Source: Candidatus Rhodobacter oscarellae
GTDB lineage: Bacteria > Pseudomonadota > Alphaproteobacteria > Rhodobacterales > Rhodobacteraceae
Reading direction: 5' to 3'
Length of the DNA: 63,299 bases
Assembly (NCBI RefSeq): GCF_001078595.1
Contig: NZ_LFTY01000002.1
Location: 1,980,958-2,044,256 of the forward strand
Shown here: positions 51,133 through 59,685 of the stretch, in pieces
How positions within the stretch are numbered: the stretch's first letter is position 1
How the letters are laid out: each line of letters starts with the position of its first letter
Translations under genes and position numbers: made by a program
The notes under the pieces: generated by a model
Told to the model about the DNA's origin: nothing
Database searches by the model: none
What the model saw: only the letters and a program-made list of their open reading frames with translations

Positions 51133-51678
51133 TCACGCGCCCGAGCGCTGCGCCGCAACGCTCTGCATCGCATGGGTCAGCTCATGCACCGCCGTCGCGG
51201 CCATCGACCGGAAGACCAGCATCTCATAGCGCTCCACGCCGGTGCGAAGGAACAGGCAGGTCATGTGCCCCAAGAGCGAGCGCGCCGCGTGCCCGCGCTT
51301 GAACAGGTTCTCGCGTAGGTCTAGGGGCGTGAGCCGGGCCAATACGGCCCGCGATCCTGGCCCCTCCAGCGTCAGACAGGCCCAGCCGTCGCTCTGGTCC
51401 GTCACCGCAGCACCCGGCGGCGCCACCGGCGGCCCCAGCACCAGGACCTGCCCCAGGCCCAACCACGCCACGCGTGCGCCCGCCTTGCCCGTGACGCGCC
51501 CCACACCGGGCAGCGCCGCGCCGATGGCGTCTTTCAATGCCGCCGAGACGGGTTTCTCTTGGCCCTGGAAGGGCGCCACGCAGGTGATGGCGTCATGCGC
51601 CTCTTCGGTCAGGCTCAGCGACCCAACGCGCACCGGCAAGAGCCCCGCGCCGGGCGATTTCGCGATCAGCTTAGCCAC
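51133..51678 (-). CDS. soxG: Sarcosine oxidase gamma subunit
   Basis: A 181-residue subunit of heterotetrameric sarcosine oxidase, which demethylates sarcosine to glycine and passes the methyl group to tetrahydrofolate. The family pattern is weak but present (VAWLGLGQVLVLGP, LTPLDLRENLFKRGHAARSLLGHMTCLFLRTGVERYEMLVFRSMAATAVHELTHAM). A GTG at 51678 overlaps the soxA end by eight bases and has AAGGAGGG upstream. It is the last gene of soxBDAG. Confidence 0.9.
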   Translation of the reverse strand: MAKLIAKSPGAGLLPVRVGSLSLTEEAHDAITCVAPFQGQEKPVSAALKDAIGAALPGVGRVTGKAGARVAWLGLGQVLVLGPPVAPPGAAVTDQSDGWACLTLEGPGSRAVLARLTPLDLRENLFKRGHAARSLLGHMTCLFLRTGVERYEMLVFRSMAATAVHELTHAMQSVAAQRSGA

Positions 51679-54550
51679 GCATCCGCCCTCCTTCTGGGTC
51701 ATAGAATACCGGGTCGCAGACCTCGCACATCGCCTCCACCCCGCGCACATGGTCCACCATCCGCACGGTCTCGCCGTGGCGCGCGCGCCCGTTGCGCAGG
51801 AACCCCTGCCCCAGGAAGCAGCCCAATGTGGGCGAGAACCCCACGCTGGTCACATAGCCCTGGGAGTTCGCCGCCGTCGCACGCGCCCCCGCCTCAAAGA
51901 GATGCGCCCCGCCGGTCAGCTGCTTGACCGAGCCCGCAGGCTTGAGCCCCACCATCTGTTCGCGCTCGGGCCCGCTGAGCCCGGGCCGCTCGCTCATCGT
52001 CTTGCCCACGCAGTCCTTCTTGGCCGAGACCATGCGCCCCATGCCGATGTCAAACGCGGTGACGCGACCATGGATCTCGGCATGGGTGATGAAGCCCTTC
52101 TCGATGCGCAGCACGTTCAGCGCCTCCATGCCGTAGGGCCCGCCGCCCAGCGCCTCGGCCTGAGCCACAAGCAGCCGGAACAGGCTCTCGCCAAAGCGTG
52201 CGGGCACGGCGATCTCGTACCCCTGCTCGCCCGAGAACGAGATCCGAAAGAGCCGCCCCGCGACGCCCGAGACCGACACCGCCCCGCAGGACATGAACGG
52301 CCAATCGCCCGGCGCCCAATCGTCCAGCACGCTGGCCAGGACCGCGCCCGCCTTCGGGCCGGCCACGGCGAACTGCGCCCAATGCTCGGTGACCGAGGCG
52401 ATCTGCACATCCGCCCCCGGCATCAGCGCCTGGCGCACCCAGTCGAGATGCGCCATCACCTGCCCCGCCGCCGCGGTGGTGGTGGTCATCAAATACTGCT
52501 GCGCCCCCAGCCGCGCCGTCGTGCCGTCATCCATCACATGCCCGTCCTCGCGCAGCATCAGGCCATAGCGCACCCGGCCCTCTTTGAGCGTCGAGAAGGT
52601 GTTGGTGTAGACGAAATCCAGGAACTTGCCCGCATCCGGCCCCTGGATGTCGATCTTGCCCAGGGTCGACACATCGGCCACGCCCACCGCCTGGCGCACC
52701 ATGGTCACCTCGCGGTCGCAGGCCTCGCGCCAGGTCTGCTCGCCCGGCGCGGGGAAATAGCTGGGCCGGTACCAGAGCCCGGCCTCGATCATCGGCGCGC
52801 CGCGGGCCACGCTGGCGGCGTGGCTGGTCAGGTGCCGCTCGGGGGCAAAGCCCTTGTCCAACGCCCCTGCCCCCAGGGCCGCGATATTGATCGGCGTATA
52901 GGGCGGTCGGAAGGTGGTGGTGCCGGTCTCGGGAATCGTGCGGCCTGTGGCGTCCGCAAGGACCGCCAGCGCGGCGACGTTGGAATTCTTGCCCTGATCC
53001 GTCGCCATGCCCTGGGTGGTATAGCGCTTCATATGCTCGACCGAGCGGAAGCCCTCGGTGGCGGACTGCTTGACGTCCTTGACGGTCACGTCGTTCTGAA
53101 AGTCGAGCCAAGCGCGGCCTTTGCCCTCCACATGCCAGATCGGGGTGATGGTGTAGCCGCCATCCTCCGCCTCGGGGAGGTCGGGTTTCGGCGCGCTCAA
53201 CCCGAGATCCTCTAGGATCGCGCCGGCAACGCGGGCGCCGCCGCTCAAGCAGGCCGCTGTCGAGAACGCACCGGCGCATGCGCCCGCGGGCGTAAGCCCC
53301 GGCACCGCGCCCTCGGCGGGCACAAACGCCGCCAGGTCATCGCGCCAGACCGGGCGGGCGCCCATATGGCAGGTCAGATGCACCGCCGGGTTCCATCCGC
53401 CCGCCACCGCAAGGCAGTCGCAGTTGATCCCGCGCGCGCCATCGCCATCGGGCACCAGGATCTCCTCCAGCCCCAGCCGCCCGTTGGTGCCGGTGACGCG
53501 GTCGGTGATCACCTCGGCCAGTTCGACGCCCGCGGCGCGCAGGTCGCGCGCCGTGCGCTCGGCATCCGCGCCTTGGCCAAAGACGGCGACCCGCTTGCCC
53601 GGGGCCACGCCCCAGCGGTTCACATAGGCCCGCACGGCGCTGGCAAGCATCACGCCGGGGCGGTCATTATTGGGGAAGGCGATGGGGCGCTCATGCGCCC
53701 CGGCCGCAAGGATCGCGCGGCGCGCGACGATGCGCCAGAAGGTCTCTATCGGCGCGTGGCCCGCGGGGCTGGCAAGATGCTGCGAGACGCGCTCGAGCGC
53801 GCCATAGGTGCCGCCATCATAGGCGCCGGTCACCGTCGTGCGGGTCATCAGTCGCACATTGGGCAGCGCGCGCAGCTCGGCCGTGGCCTCCTCGACCCAG
53901 TCCAGCGCCGGGCCGCCATCGATCTCTTCGCGCTCGGCCAAGAGCCGCCCGCCCAGGCGCGTGTCCTCATCGGCCAGGATCACATCCGCGCCTGCGCGCC
54001 CCGCCACCAGGGCCGCCATCAGCCCGGCGGGCCCGCCGCCGATCACCAGCAGGTCGCAATGGGCGAACGCCTTGTCATACCGCCCCCGGTCGGGCGCCTT
54101 GGACAGCGCGCCCAGCCCCGCCGCGCGGCGGATGAAGGGCTCGTAGACGCGCTCCCAGAAGGATTTCGGCCACATGAAGGTCTTGTAGTAGAACCCCGCG
54201 CCTAGGAAGGGCGCCAGCAGGTCGTTCATCCCCAGAAGGTCAAAGCCCAGCGCGGGCCAGGCGTTCTGGCTGCGCGCCTCCAGCCCCTCGTATAGCTCCT
54301 GCGTGGTGGCGCGCACATTGGGTTCGTCCACCGCGCGGCGGATGGTCATCAGCGCGTTGGGCTCGTTGCTGTCGGCGGTCAGGATGCCGCGCGGGCGGTG
54401 GTACTTGAACGAGCGCCCCACCAGGCGCACGTCGTTGGCCAGAAGCGCCGAGGCCAGCGTGTCGCCGGCAAAGCCCTGATAACCCTTGCCGTCGAAGGAG
54501 AACCGCAGCGGCTTGGCGCGGTCGATCAGCCCGCCTTGCGAGAGCCTCAT
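51671..54550 (-). CDS. soxA: Sarcosine oxidase alpha subunit
   Basis: A 959-residue subunit. It has an N-terminal ferredoxin-like fold without iron-sulfur cysteines (PLRFSFDGKGYQGFAGDTLASALLAND), an NAD-binding flavoprotein domain (LLVIGGGPAGLMAALVAGRAGADV) and a C-terminal GcvT-like tetrahydrofolate domain (about 590-959; GKIDIQGPDAGKFLDFVYTN, ISFSGEQGYEIAVP, DPVFYDPEGGRMRG). The ATG at 54550 overlaps the soxD stop. Confidence 0.95.
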   Translation of the reverse strand: MRLSQGGLIDRAKPLRFSFDGKGYQGFAGDTLASALLANDVRLVGRSFKYHRPRGILTADSNEPNALMTIRRAVDEPNVRATTQELYEGLEARSQNAWPALGFDLLGMNDLLAPFLGAGFYYKTFMWPKSFWERVYEPFIRRAAGLGALSKAPDRGRYDKAFAHCDLLVIGGGPAGLMAALVAGRAGADVILADEDTRLGGRLLAEREEIDGGPALDWVEEATAELRALPNVRLMTRTTVTGAYDGGTYGALERVSQHLASPAGHAPIETFWRIVARRAILAAGAHERPIAFPNNDRPGVMLASAVRAYVNRWGVAPGKRVAVFGQGADAERTARDLRAAGVELAEVITDRVTGTNGRLGLEEILVPDGDGARGINCDCLAVAGGWNPAVHLTCHMGARPVWRDDLAAFVPAEGAVPGLTPAGACAGAFSTAACLSGGARVAGAILEDLGLSAPKPDLPEAEDGGYTITPIWHVEGKGRAWLDFQNDVTVKDVKQSATEGFRSVEHMKRYTTQGMATDQGKNSNVAALAVLADATGRTIPETGTTTFRPPYTPINIAALGAGALDKGFAPERHLTSHAASVARGAPMIEAGLWYRPSYFPAPGEQTWREACDREVTMVRQAVGVADVSTLGKIDIQGPDAGKFLDFVYTNTFSTLKEGRVRYGLMLREDGHVMDDGTTARLGAQQYLMTTTTAAAGQVMAHLDWVRQALMPGADVQIASVTEHWAQFAVAGPKAGAVLASVLDDWAPGDWPFMSCGAVSVSGVAGRLFRISFSGEQGYEIAVPARFGESLFRLLVAQAEALGGGPYGMEALNVLRIEKGFITHAEIHGRVTAFDIGMGRMVSAKKDCVGKTMSERPGLSGPEREQMVGLKPAGSVKQLTGGAHLFEAGARATAANSQGYVTSVGFSPTLGCFLGQGFLRNGRARHGETVRMVDHVRGVEAMCEVCDPVFYDPEGGRMRG

Positions 54551-54810
54551 TCCGCCACCTCGCTGGCCAGTTCCGCGCCCAGGACCTCGTGGGTCACCGT
54601 GTTGCGCCGCACCACGATCCAGGCGCCGCAGCCGCCGCCGTGATACCACAGCTCGCGTGTCTCCCCGGCGGGGTTCTCGCGCAGATGCACGTAGTCCTCC
54701 CAGGCGGCGTCGCCCGCGTTGGGCGCGGGGCGGTCCAGCGCCACCGCGTGGCCCTTATAGGTGAACTCGCGCACGTCGCGTTCGCCGCAGATCGGGCATG
54801 GCAGCCTCAT
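54547..54810 (-). CDS. soxD: Sarcosine oxidase delta subunit
   Basis: An 87-residue zinc-binding subunit: CPICGERDVREFTYKG with Cys5 and Cys8, and a later His/Cys pair in ELWYHGGGCGAWIVVRRNT. The ATG at 54810 is preceded by GGGAGGCG and begins the conserved part; the longer frame adds only basic, non-homologous residues. The stop overlaps soxA (ATGA). It lies 75 bases after soxB. Confidence 0.93.
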   Translation of the reverse strand: MRLPCPICGERDVREFTYKGHAVALDRPAPNAGDAAWEDYVHLRENPAGETRELWYHGGGCGAWIVVRRNTVTHEVLGAELASEVAE

Positions 54811-54885
54811 CGCAACGCCTCCCGCGCCGCGCCGCGCCGCTGCTTGACCTTGTCCGAAATACGCATCGCGACGCCGCCGCAAGCG

Positions 54886-56139
54886 CTAGTGCAGGTTATG
54901 CTGCGCACCGGTGCCCTCCTCGTCCATCAACCCGCGCCCGGTGCGGAACCGGTCCAGGCGGAGCCTCTCGGCGCTCTTATGCGGGGTGCCGGTGGCCATC
55001 AGATGCGCGAAGGCGTAACCCGAGCCCGGCACCGCCTTGAACCCGCCATAGCACCAGCCGCAATCGATAAAGAGCCCATCCGTGTCCGTCCGGTCAATGA
55101 TCGGCGAGCCATCCGGGGTCATGTCCATGATGCCGCCCCAGCTGCGCAGGATCTTGGCCTTGCCGATCATCGGCATCAGCGTCATGGCGGCCTCGGCCAC
55201 ATGCTCGACCATCGGCAGGTTGCCGCGTTGGGCGTAGCTTGCATACATGTCCAGATCGCCGCCGAAGACCAGCCCGCCCTTGTCGGACTGGCTGATATAG
55301 AAATGCCCCATGCCAAAGCTGATCACCGTGTCGAGGCAGGGCTTGAGCCCCTCGGTGACGAAGGCCTGCAGCACGTGGCTCTCGATCGGCAGGCGCATGC
55401 CCGCCATGGCCGCGACCTGCCCGGAACGGCCCGCGGTGACGATGCCCACCTTGCCGGCGCGGATCGCGCCGCGGGTGGTCTGCACGCCCTTGACGACGCC
55501 GTTCTCGATGTCGATGCCGGTGACCTCGCAGTTCTGGATCAGGTCCACCCCGCGCTGGTCGGCGCCGCGCGCATAGCCCCAGGCCACCGCGTCATGGCGC
55601 GCCGTGCCCGCGCGCCGCTGCATCAGCCCGCCATAGATCGGGAAGCGCGGGCTGTCGAAGTTGAGATAGGGCCAGTTCTTGCGCATATACTCGGGCGAGA
55701 TCCACTCGGCGTCGTCGCCCTGGTTGCGCATCGCGTTACCGCGCCGGATCAGCGCGTCGCTCTGCCCGTCGGAATGCGAGAGCAGCACCTGCCCGCGCTG
55801 GCTGAGCATCACGTTGTAGTTCAGGTCCTGCTCGAGGTTCTCCCAGAGCTTCAGCGAGTGGCTGTAGAATTCCGAGTTGCCCGGCAGAAAGTAGTTGGCG
55901 CGCACGATGGTGGTGTTGCGCCCGACATTGCCGCCGCCCAGATAGCCCTTCTCCAGCACGGCGACATTGGTGATGCCGTGGTTCTTGGCCAGGTAATAGG
56001 CGGTCGCCAGCCCGTGCCCGCCGCCGCCGATGATGATCACGTCATACTCGGGCTTGGGCGCCGGATCGCGCCAATGCGGGGTCCAGCCCCGGTTGCCGGT
56101 CAGGCCCTCGGTCAGAATCTTCAGCCCTGAAAAACGCAC
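54886..56139 (-). CDS. soxB: Sarcosine oxidase beta subunit
   Basis: A 417-residue flavoprotein carrying the covalent FMN and non-covalent FAD sites where sarcosine is oxidised. Seen are MRFSGLKILTEGLTGNRGWTPHWRDP, DVIIIGGGGHGLATAYYLAKNHGITNVAVLEKG (dinucleotide loop) and IDCGWCYGGFKAVPGSGYAFAHLMATG. The GTG at 56139 was chosen: GGAGG lies five or six bases upstream and the resulting length is the family's usual 417. It is the first gene of soxBDAG. Confidence 0.95.
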   Translation of the reverse strand: MRFSGLKILTEGLTGNRGWTPHWRDPAPKPEYDVIIIGGGGHGLATAYYLAKNHGITNVAVLEKGYLGGGNVGRNTTIVRANYFLPGNSEFYSHSLKLWENLEQDLNYNVMLSQRGQVLLSHSDGQSDALIRRGNAMRNQGDDAEWISPEYMRKNWPYLNFDSPRFPIYGGLMQRRAGTARHDAVAWGYARGADQRGVDLIQNCEVTGIDIENGVVKGVQTTRGAIRAGKVGIVTAGRSGQVAAMAGMRLPIESHVLQAFVTEGLKPCLDTVISFGMGHFYISQSDKGGLVFGGDLDMYASYAQRGNLPMVEHVAEAAMTLMPMIGKAKILRSWGGIMDMTPDGSPIIDRTDTDGLFIDCGWCYGGFKAVPGSGYAFAHLMATGTPHKSAERLRLDRFRTGRGLMDEEGTGAQHNLH

Positions 56140-56370
56140 GCGCGCCTCCGTCTTGTCGCATGCCACAATCGCCCCAGATCGCGGGGCTCGCAAGGGCGCG
56201 CAGCGCCACCGCAGCAGCTTTTTGCGACAGCGCCTCTGCGGCGCGGCGATACGGCGACGGCGATACGGCGACAAAGCGACACAAAAGGTCACGAAGTATT
56301 CAGAGGGTTTTTAATGCACCTATGCATCGATTTGGGTAAGATGCGGCACCACTGACGGCCAGAGACCCAA

Positions 56371-57261
56371 ATGATCAAACTTCTCTTGCGCGCAGCCGCC
56401 GTTGCGATGGGCCTGACGACGCCCGCATGGAGCGACGGTTTCGTGTCGCCCACCATCCTGGTGCTTGGCGACAGCCAGATCCCGTTTGGCACCGGCCCCG
56501 CCTTCCTGGAGTTCTTCGAGCACCTAAAGGACAATTGCGACCCCAACCGGCGCCAGGCCAAAAAGCTCGACACGCTCGCGGATATGAAGATCGCGGTGAT
56601 CGGCGTGCGGTCGACCTCGCTGCAATCCTGGACATCGACAAGCGGCGCCACCAAGCGCGCGCTCTGCGATGTGGACCCGAAATGGAAGGTCAACGCGGGC
56701 GTCTTTGGCTTCATCAACACCACCGACAACAAGTACAAGCAGATCGGCAGGGGCCCGGCCTATCAGTTCTGCAAGCCGGGCAAGACCGCCTTTGAGGTGA
56801 TGTTTCGCCCCGACTATTATCAGCCCAAGCTGATCTTGATGTCCTTTCTGGGCAACTCGGCGCAACGCTGGGCGAATGACTACCAAAAGGCGCTGCGCGA
56901 CGTGCGCGCGATGAACGCGCAGCTGCCCGCCGGTGTGCCCTGCATCTTCATGACCACCGCGCCGAGCTACTCCCAGAAGGTCACCGCGCTGCGCGTGAAG
57001 GCGCAGACCAATATCGGGCGCGCCTTCGCTGAGAGCAACAGCCAGTGCAGCTTTATCGAGGGCGCGACACCCGAGACGATTGCCGCAAATCAGGGGAACA
57101 AAAAGTTCTTCCGGTTAAACAAGTCCGGCCGGGTTAAGGACCCCTACCACCCCAATAAGCGCGCGGCGAAGGCATTCTTTACCATCGAGATGGACAACAT
57201 TTGCAGCGCGATCTTTGAACAGCTCGACGCCGCCATGCCCGAGATCGGATCCATCCGTTAA
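56371..57261 (+). CDS. Exported SGNH-type hydrolase-like protein
   Basis: A 296-residue protein with a signal peptide (MIKLLLRAAAVAMGLTTPAWS). It has TILVLGDSQIPFGTGPAFLEFF (Ser in GDSQ) and, near the C-terminus, VKDPYHPNKRAAKAFF (Asp-x-x-His pair), as in SGNH hydrolases. LILMSFLGNSAQRW may provide the Asn. Six cysteines suggest disulfides. It is presumably periplasmic and may act on acylated polysaccharide; nothing nearby supports a precise role. It starts 231 bases from soxB, divergently. Confidence 0.72.
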   Translation: MIKLLLRAAAVAMGLTTPAWSDGFVSPTILVLGDSQIPFGTGPAFLEFFEHLKDNCDPNRRQAKKLDTLADMKIAVIGVRSTSLQSWTSTSGATKRALCDVDPKWKVNAGVFGFINTTDNKYKQIGRGPAYQFCKPGKTAFEVMFRPDYYQPKLILMSFLGNSAQRWANDYQKALRDVRAMNAQLPAGVPCIFMTTAPSYSQKVTALRVKAQTNIGRAFAESNSQCSFIEGATPETIAANQGNKKFFRLNKSGRVKDPYHPNKRAAKAFFTIEMDNICSAIFEQLDAAMPEIGSIR

Positions 57262-57288
57262 CCCGCAAGGCCGCACGCCTTCCCCGCC

Positions 57289-57891
57289 CTATTGGGCGTC
57301 CTCGACATAGGCGGCGGCGCGCTCTGCCTCGGTCAGCACATGCGGGTCCGCAATAGGCTGGCCATTCTCGAAATAGGGAAAGCCCCGCGGCGCGAGGAAA
57401 ACAATGCTGGCCAGTTGCCGCAGCAAGGCGCGGTTGACGGCCGTTTTGTATCCAAAGCTGCGTTCTGGCGCGTTGCCGCCGGGGGCCTCTTTGGCGCAGT
57501 TCACCGACAAGACAGGTCCCATCACATCACGCGCATCCGGCTCTGGAAAGGCGGGCAAGGGCAGCCCCACGAACCTTAGCTTGCCGCCGGGCAGCATGTT
57601 GCCGAACTGCGTGCCGCAGCAGCCAGCGTAGAATCGCAGCAGGCCGCCGGACGTTATCTGCAGGGCGCGCAGCTGCTCTTGTCCGGTCAGGAATTCCAAG
57701 CGTCCAGGCAGGGTTTGGAAGATCTCGATCCCGCCATGGGCGTCATGGCTGTCGGCGGCGCCGACATGGCGCGAAAACGCGCGGCAGTCGGTGCAGTAGC
57801 AGCGGCACAAAGTGCCGCGCGCCGGAGTGATCCCGCGCAGCACGCCCGAGACCTGGCCGCATTTGCATGCAATTGCCAGGTCGCGGGCCAT
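57289..57891 (-). CDS. GFA/CENP-V-like zinc-binding protein (DUF6151 type)
   Basis: A 200-residue protein with ACKCGQVSGVL and RCYCTDCRAFSRHVG near the N-terminus and YAGCCGTQFGNML in the middle, giving the cysteines of a GFA-like zinc site. GFA enzymes act on S-hydroxymethylglutathione, but this branch is uncharacterised. The ATG at 57891 lies four bases after the gdhA stop, so it is translated in the same operon. It is convergent with the SGNH gene. Confidence 0.75.
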   Translation of the reverse strand: MARDLAIACKCGQVSGVLRGITPARGTLCRCYCTDCRAFSRHVGAADSHDAHGGIEIFQTLPGRLEFLTGQEQLRALQITSGGLLRFYAGCCGTQFGNMLPGGKLRFVGLPLPAFPEPDARDVMGPVLSVNCAKEAPGGNAPERSFGYKTAVNRALLRQLASIVFLAPRGFPYFENGQPIADPHVLTEAERAAAYVEDAQ

Positions 57892-57895
57892 CGCG

Positions 57896-59344
57896 TTACA
57901 GCCCCTTGGCGCGGTAGGCCGTGGCGACCTTGTCGATGGCCACCAGATAGCTGGCCGTGCGCAGGTCCGTGACGTCGTCGCGCTCGTTCCAGACCTTCGA
58001 GCAGGCCTGGTAGGCGGTGCGCATCGTGTCATCCAGCCCCGAGCGCACCAACTCTAGCTCGCCAGCCCCGCGCAGGTACTTCTCTTTGAAGTTTGGCGTC
58101 AGCTCCCAACCGACCTCGGAGGCAGCCGACAGCCGCTCCAGCTCGTCCACGATCAACTGGTGGCGCGCCTCTTCCTGGCGGCGGCCCATGCGGCCAAAGC
58201 GGATATGGCTGAGGTTCTTGACCCATTCAAAGTAGGACACTGTCACGCCGCCGGCATTGGCATACATATCCGGGATGATCACCGCGCCCTTGTCGCGCAG
58301 GATCTCGTCGGCGCCGGCGGTGACCGGGCCATTGGCGGCCTCGACGATCAGCGGCGCCTTGATATTGGCCGCGTTGCCCATGTTGATGACGCCCTCAAGC
58401 GCGGCAGGCACCAGGATGTCGCACTCTTCCTCAAGCACCTTCGAGCCGTCCTCGACAAATTTGCCATCGGCAAAGCCCGCCACACCGCCATGCTTGCCGA
58501 TCCAGTTGCGCACGGCCTCGACATTCAGGCCCTTGGGATCGACCAGCGCGCCATCGCGCTCGATGATGCCGATGACCTTACAGCCGTCCTCTTCACTGAG
58601 GAACTTGGCGGCGTGATAGCCCACATTGCCCAGGCCCTGCACCACGACGGTCTTGCCCTCTAGCCCGCCGGTGATGCCCGCCTTCTTCTTGTCGCTGGGG
58701 TGGCGAAAGAACTCTTGGATGGCGTATTGCACGCCGCGGCCCGTCGCCTCGGTCCGGCCCTGGATGCCGCCGGCATGCGGCGGCTTGCCGGTGACACAGG
58801 CCTTGGCGTTAATGTCGGTGGTGTTCATCCGCGCGTATTGATCCGCGATCCAGCTCATCTCGCGCTCGCCGGTGCCCATATCGGGCGCGGGCACGTTCTG
58901 GCTGGGATGGATGAGGTCGCGCTTGGCCAGCTCATAGGCGAAGCGGCGGGTGATCATCTCTAGTTCGTATTCCTCGTACTGGCGCGGGTCCAGGCAAAGC
59001 CCGCCCTTCGATCCGCCAAACGGCGCCTCCACCAGCGCGCATTTATAGGTCATCAGCGCGGCCAGTGCCTCTACCTCGTCCTGGTTGACGCCCAGCGCGT
59101 AGCGGATCCCGCCCTTCACGGGCTCCATATGTTCGGAATGGACCGAGCGATACCCGGTGAAGGTTTGGATTTGCCCGCGCAGGCGCACGCCGAAGCGCAC
59201 CGTATAGGTGGCGTTGCAGACGCGTATCTTTTCCTCCAGGCCGGGCGGCAGATCCATCAGCGCTACGGCACGGTTGAACATCAAGTCTACGGACTCACGA
59301 AAGCTGGGTTCTTTTGCGCTAATCTTTCCCGACATCTGATTCAT
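57896..59344 (-). CDS. gdhA: Glutamate (Glu/Leu/Phe/Val) dehydrogenase
   Basis: A 482-residue dehydrogenase that interconverts glutamate and 2-oxoglutarate plus ammonia. The active site shows EPVKGGIRYA (Lys), APFGGSKGGL (catalytic Lys) and NVPAPDMGTGEREMSWI; the NAD(P) fold shows VVVQGLGNVGYHAAKFL. Cofactor preference cannot be assigned. It is followed at once by the GFA-like gene. Its promoter should lie in 59345-59460. Confidence 0.92.
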   Translation of the reverse strand: MNQMSGKISAKEPSFRESVDLMFNRAVALMDLPPGLEEKIRVCNATYTVRFGVRLRGQIQTFTGYRSVHSEHMEPVKGGIRYALGVNQDEVEALAALMTYKCALVEAPFGGSKGGLCLDPRQYEEYELEMITRRFAYELAKRDLIHPSQNVPAPDMGTGEREMSWIADQYARMNTTDINAKACVTGKPPHAGGIQGRTEATGRGVQYAIQEFFRHPSDKKKAGITGGLEGKTVVVQGLGNVGYHAAKFLSEEDGCKVIGIIERDGALVDPKGLNVEAVRNWIGKHGGVAGFADGKFVEDGSKVLEEECDILVPAALEGVINMGNAANIKAPLIVEAANGPVTAGADEILRDKGAVIIPDMYANAGGVTVSYFEWVKNLSHIRFGRMGRRQEEARHQLIVDELERLSAASEVGWELTPNFKEKYLRGAGELELVRSGLDDTMRTAYQACSKVWNERDDVTDLRTASYLVAIDKVATAYRAKGL

Positions 59345-59685
59345 ATGACCCTCTTCGCGGCTGTGACTCGTTGATTCGCAGCCGGATTACAATGTGCTTC
59401 AGGCTACGCTATTTCGGCTCGTAAAGCATCTCTGTTTCAATGAGATTAACCCCCGGCAGTTAAATCCGCTGAGTCGCCCGCCCGGCCCGAATCCGGACCT
59501 GCCGGTTTAGGCCGTCGAGACATTCCTCCGAGAATTCTGTGCTTTGTTCATGGATCTGCGCCGATTTAACCATCTGCAAACCATTACCGCAGCTTTGCCC
59601 GATTTTTGCCACAAATCCTAAAGATACCGCTTTGGCCATCCGTGCGGCAGAATTCCGTCGCAGATATGGTTTAGGAGTGTGAGTA
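59345..59685. other. Divergent intergenic region between gdhA and the tad-type cluster
   Basis: These 341 bases must carry the gdhA promoter (minus strand) and the promoter of the TadG-like gene (plus strand). I see AT-rich patches near 59400-59450 and 59575-59640 but no repeat, operator or RNA that I can name. AGGAGTG lies just before 59686. Confidence 0.4.
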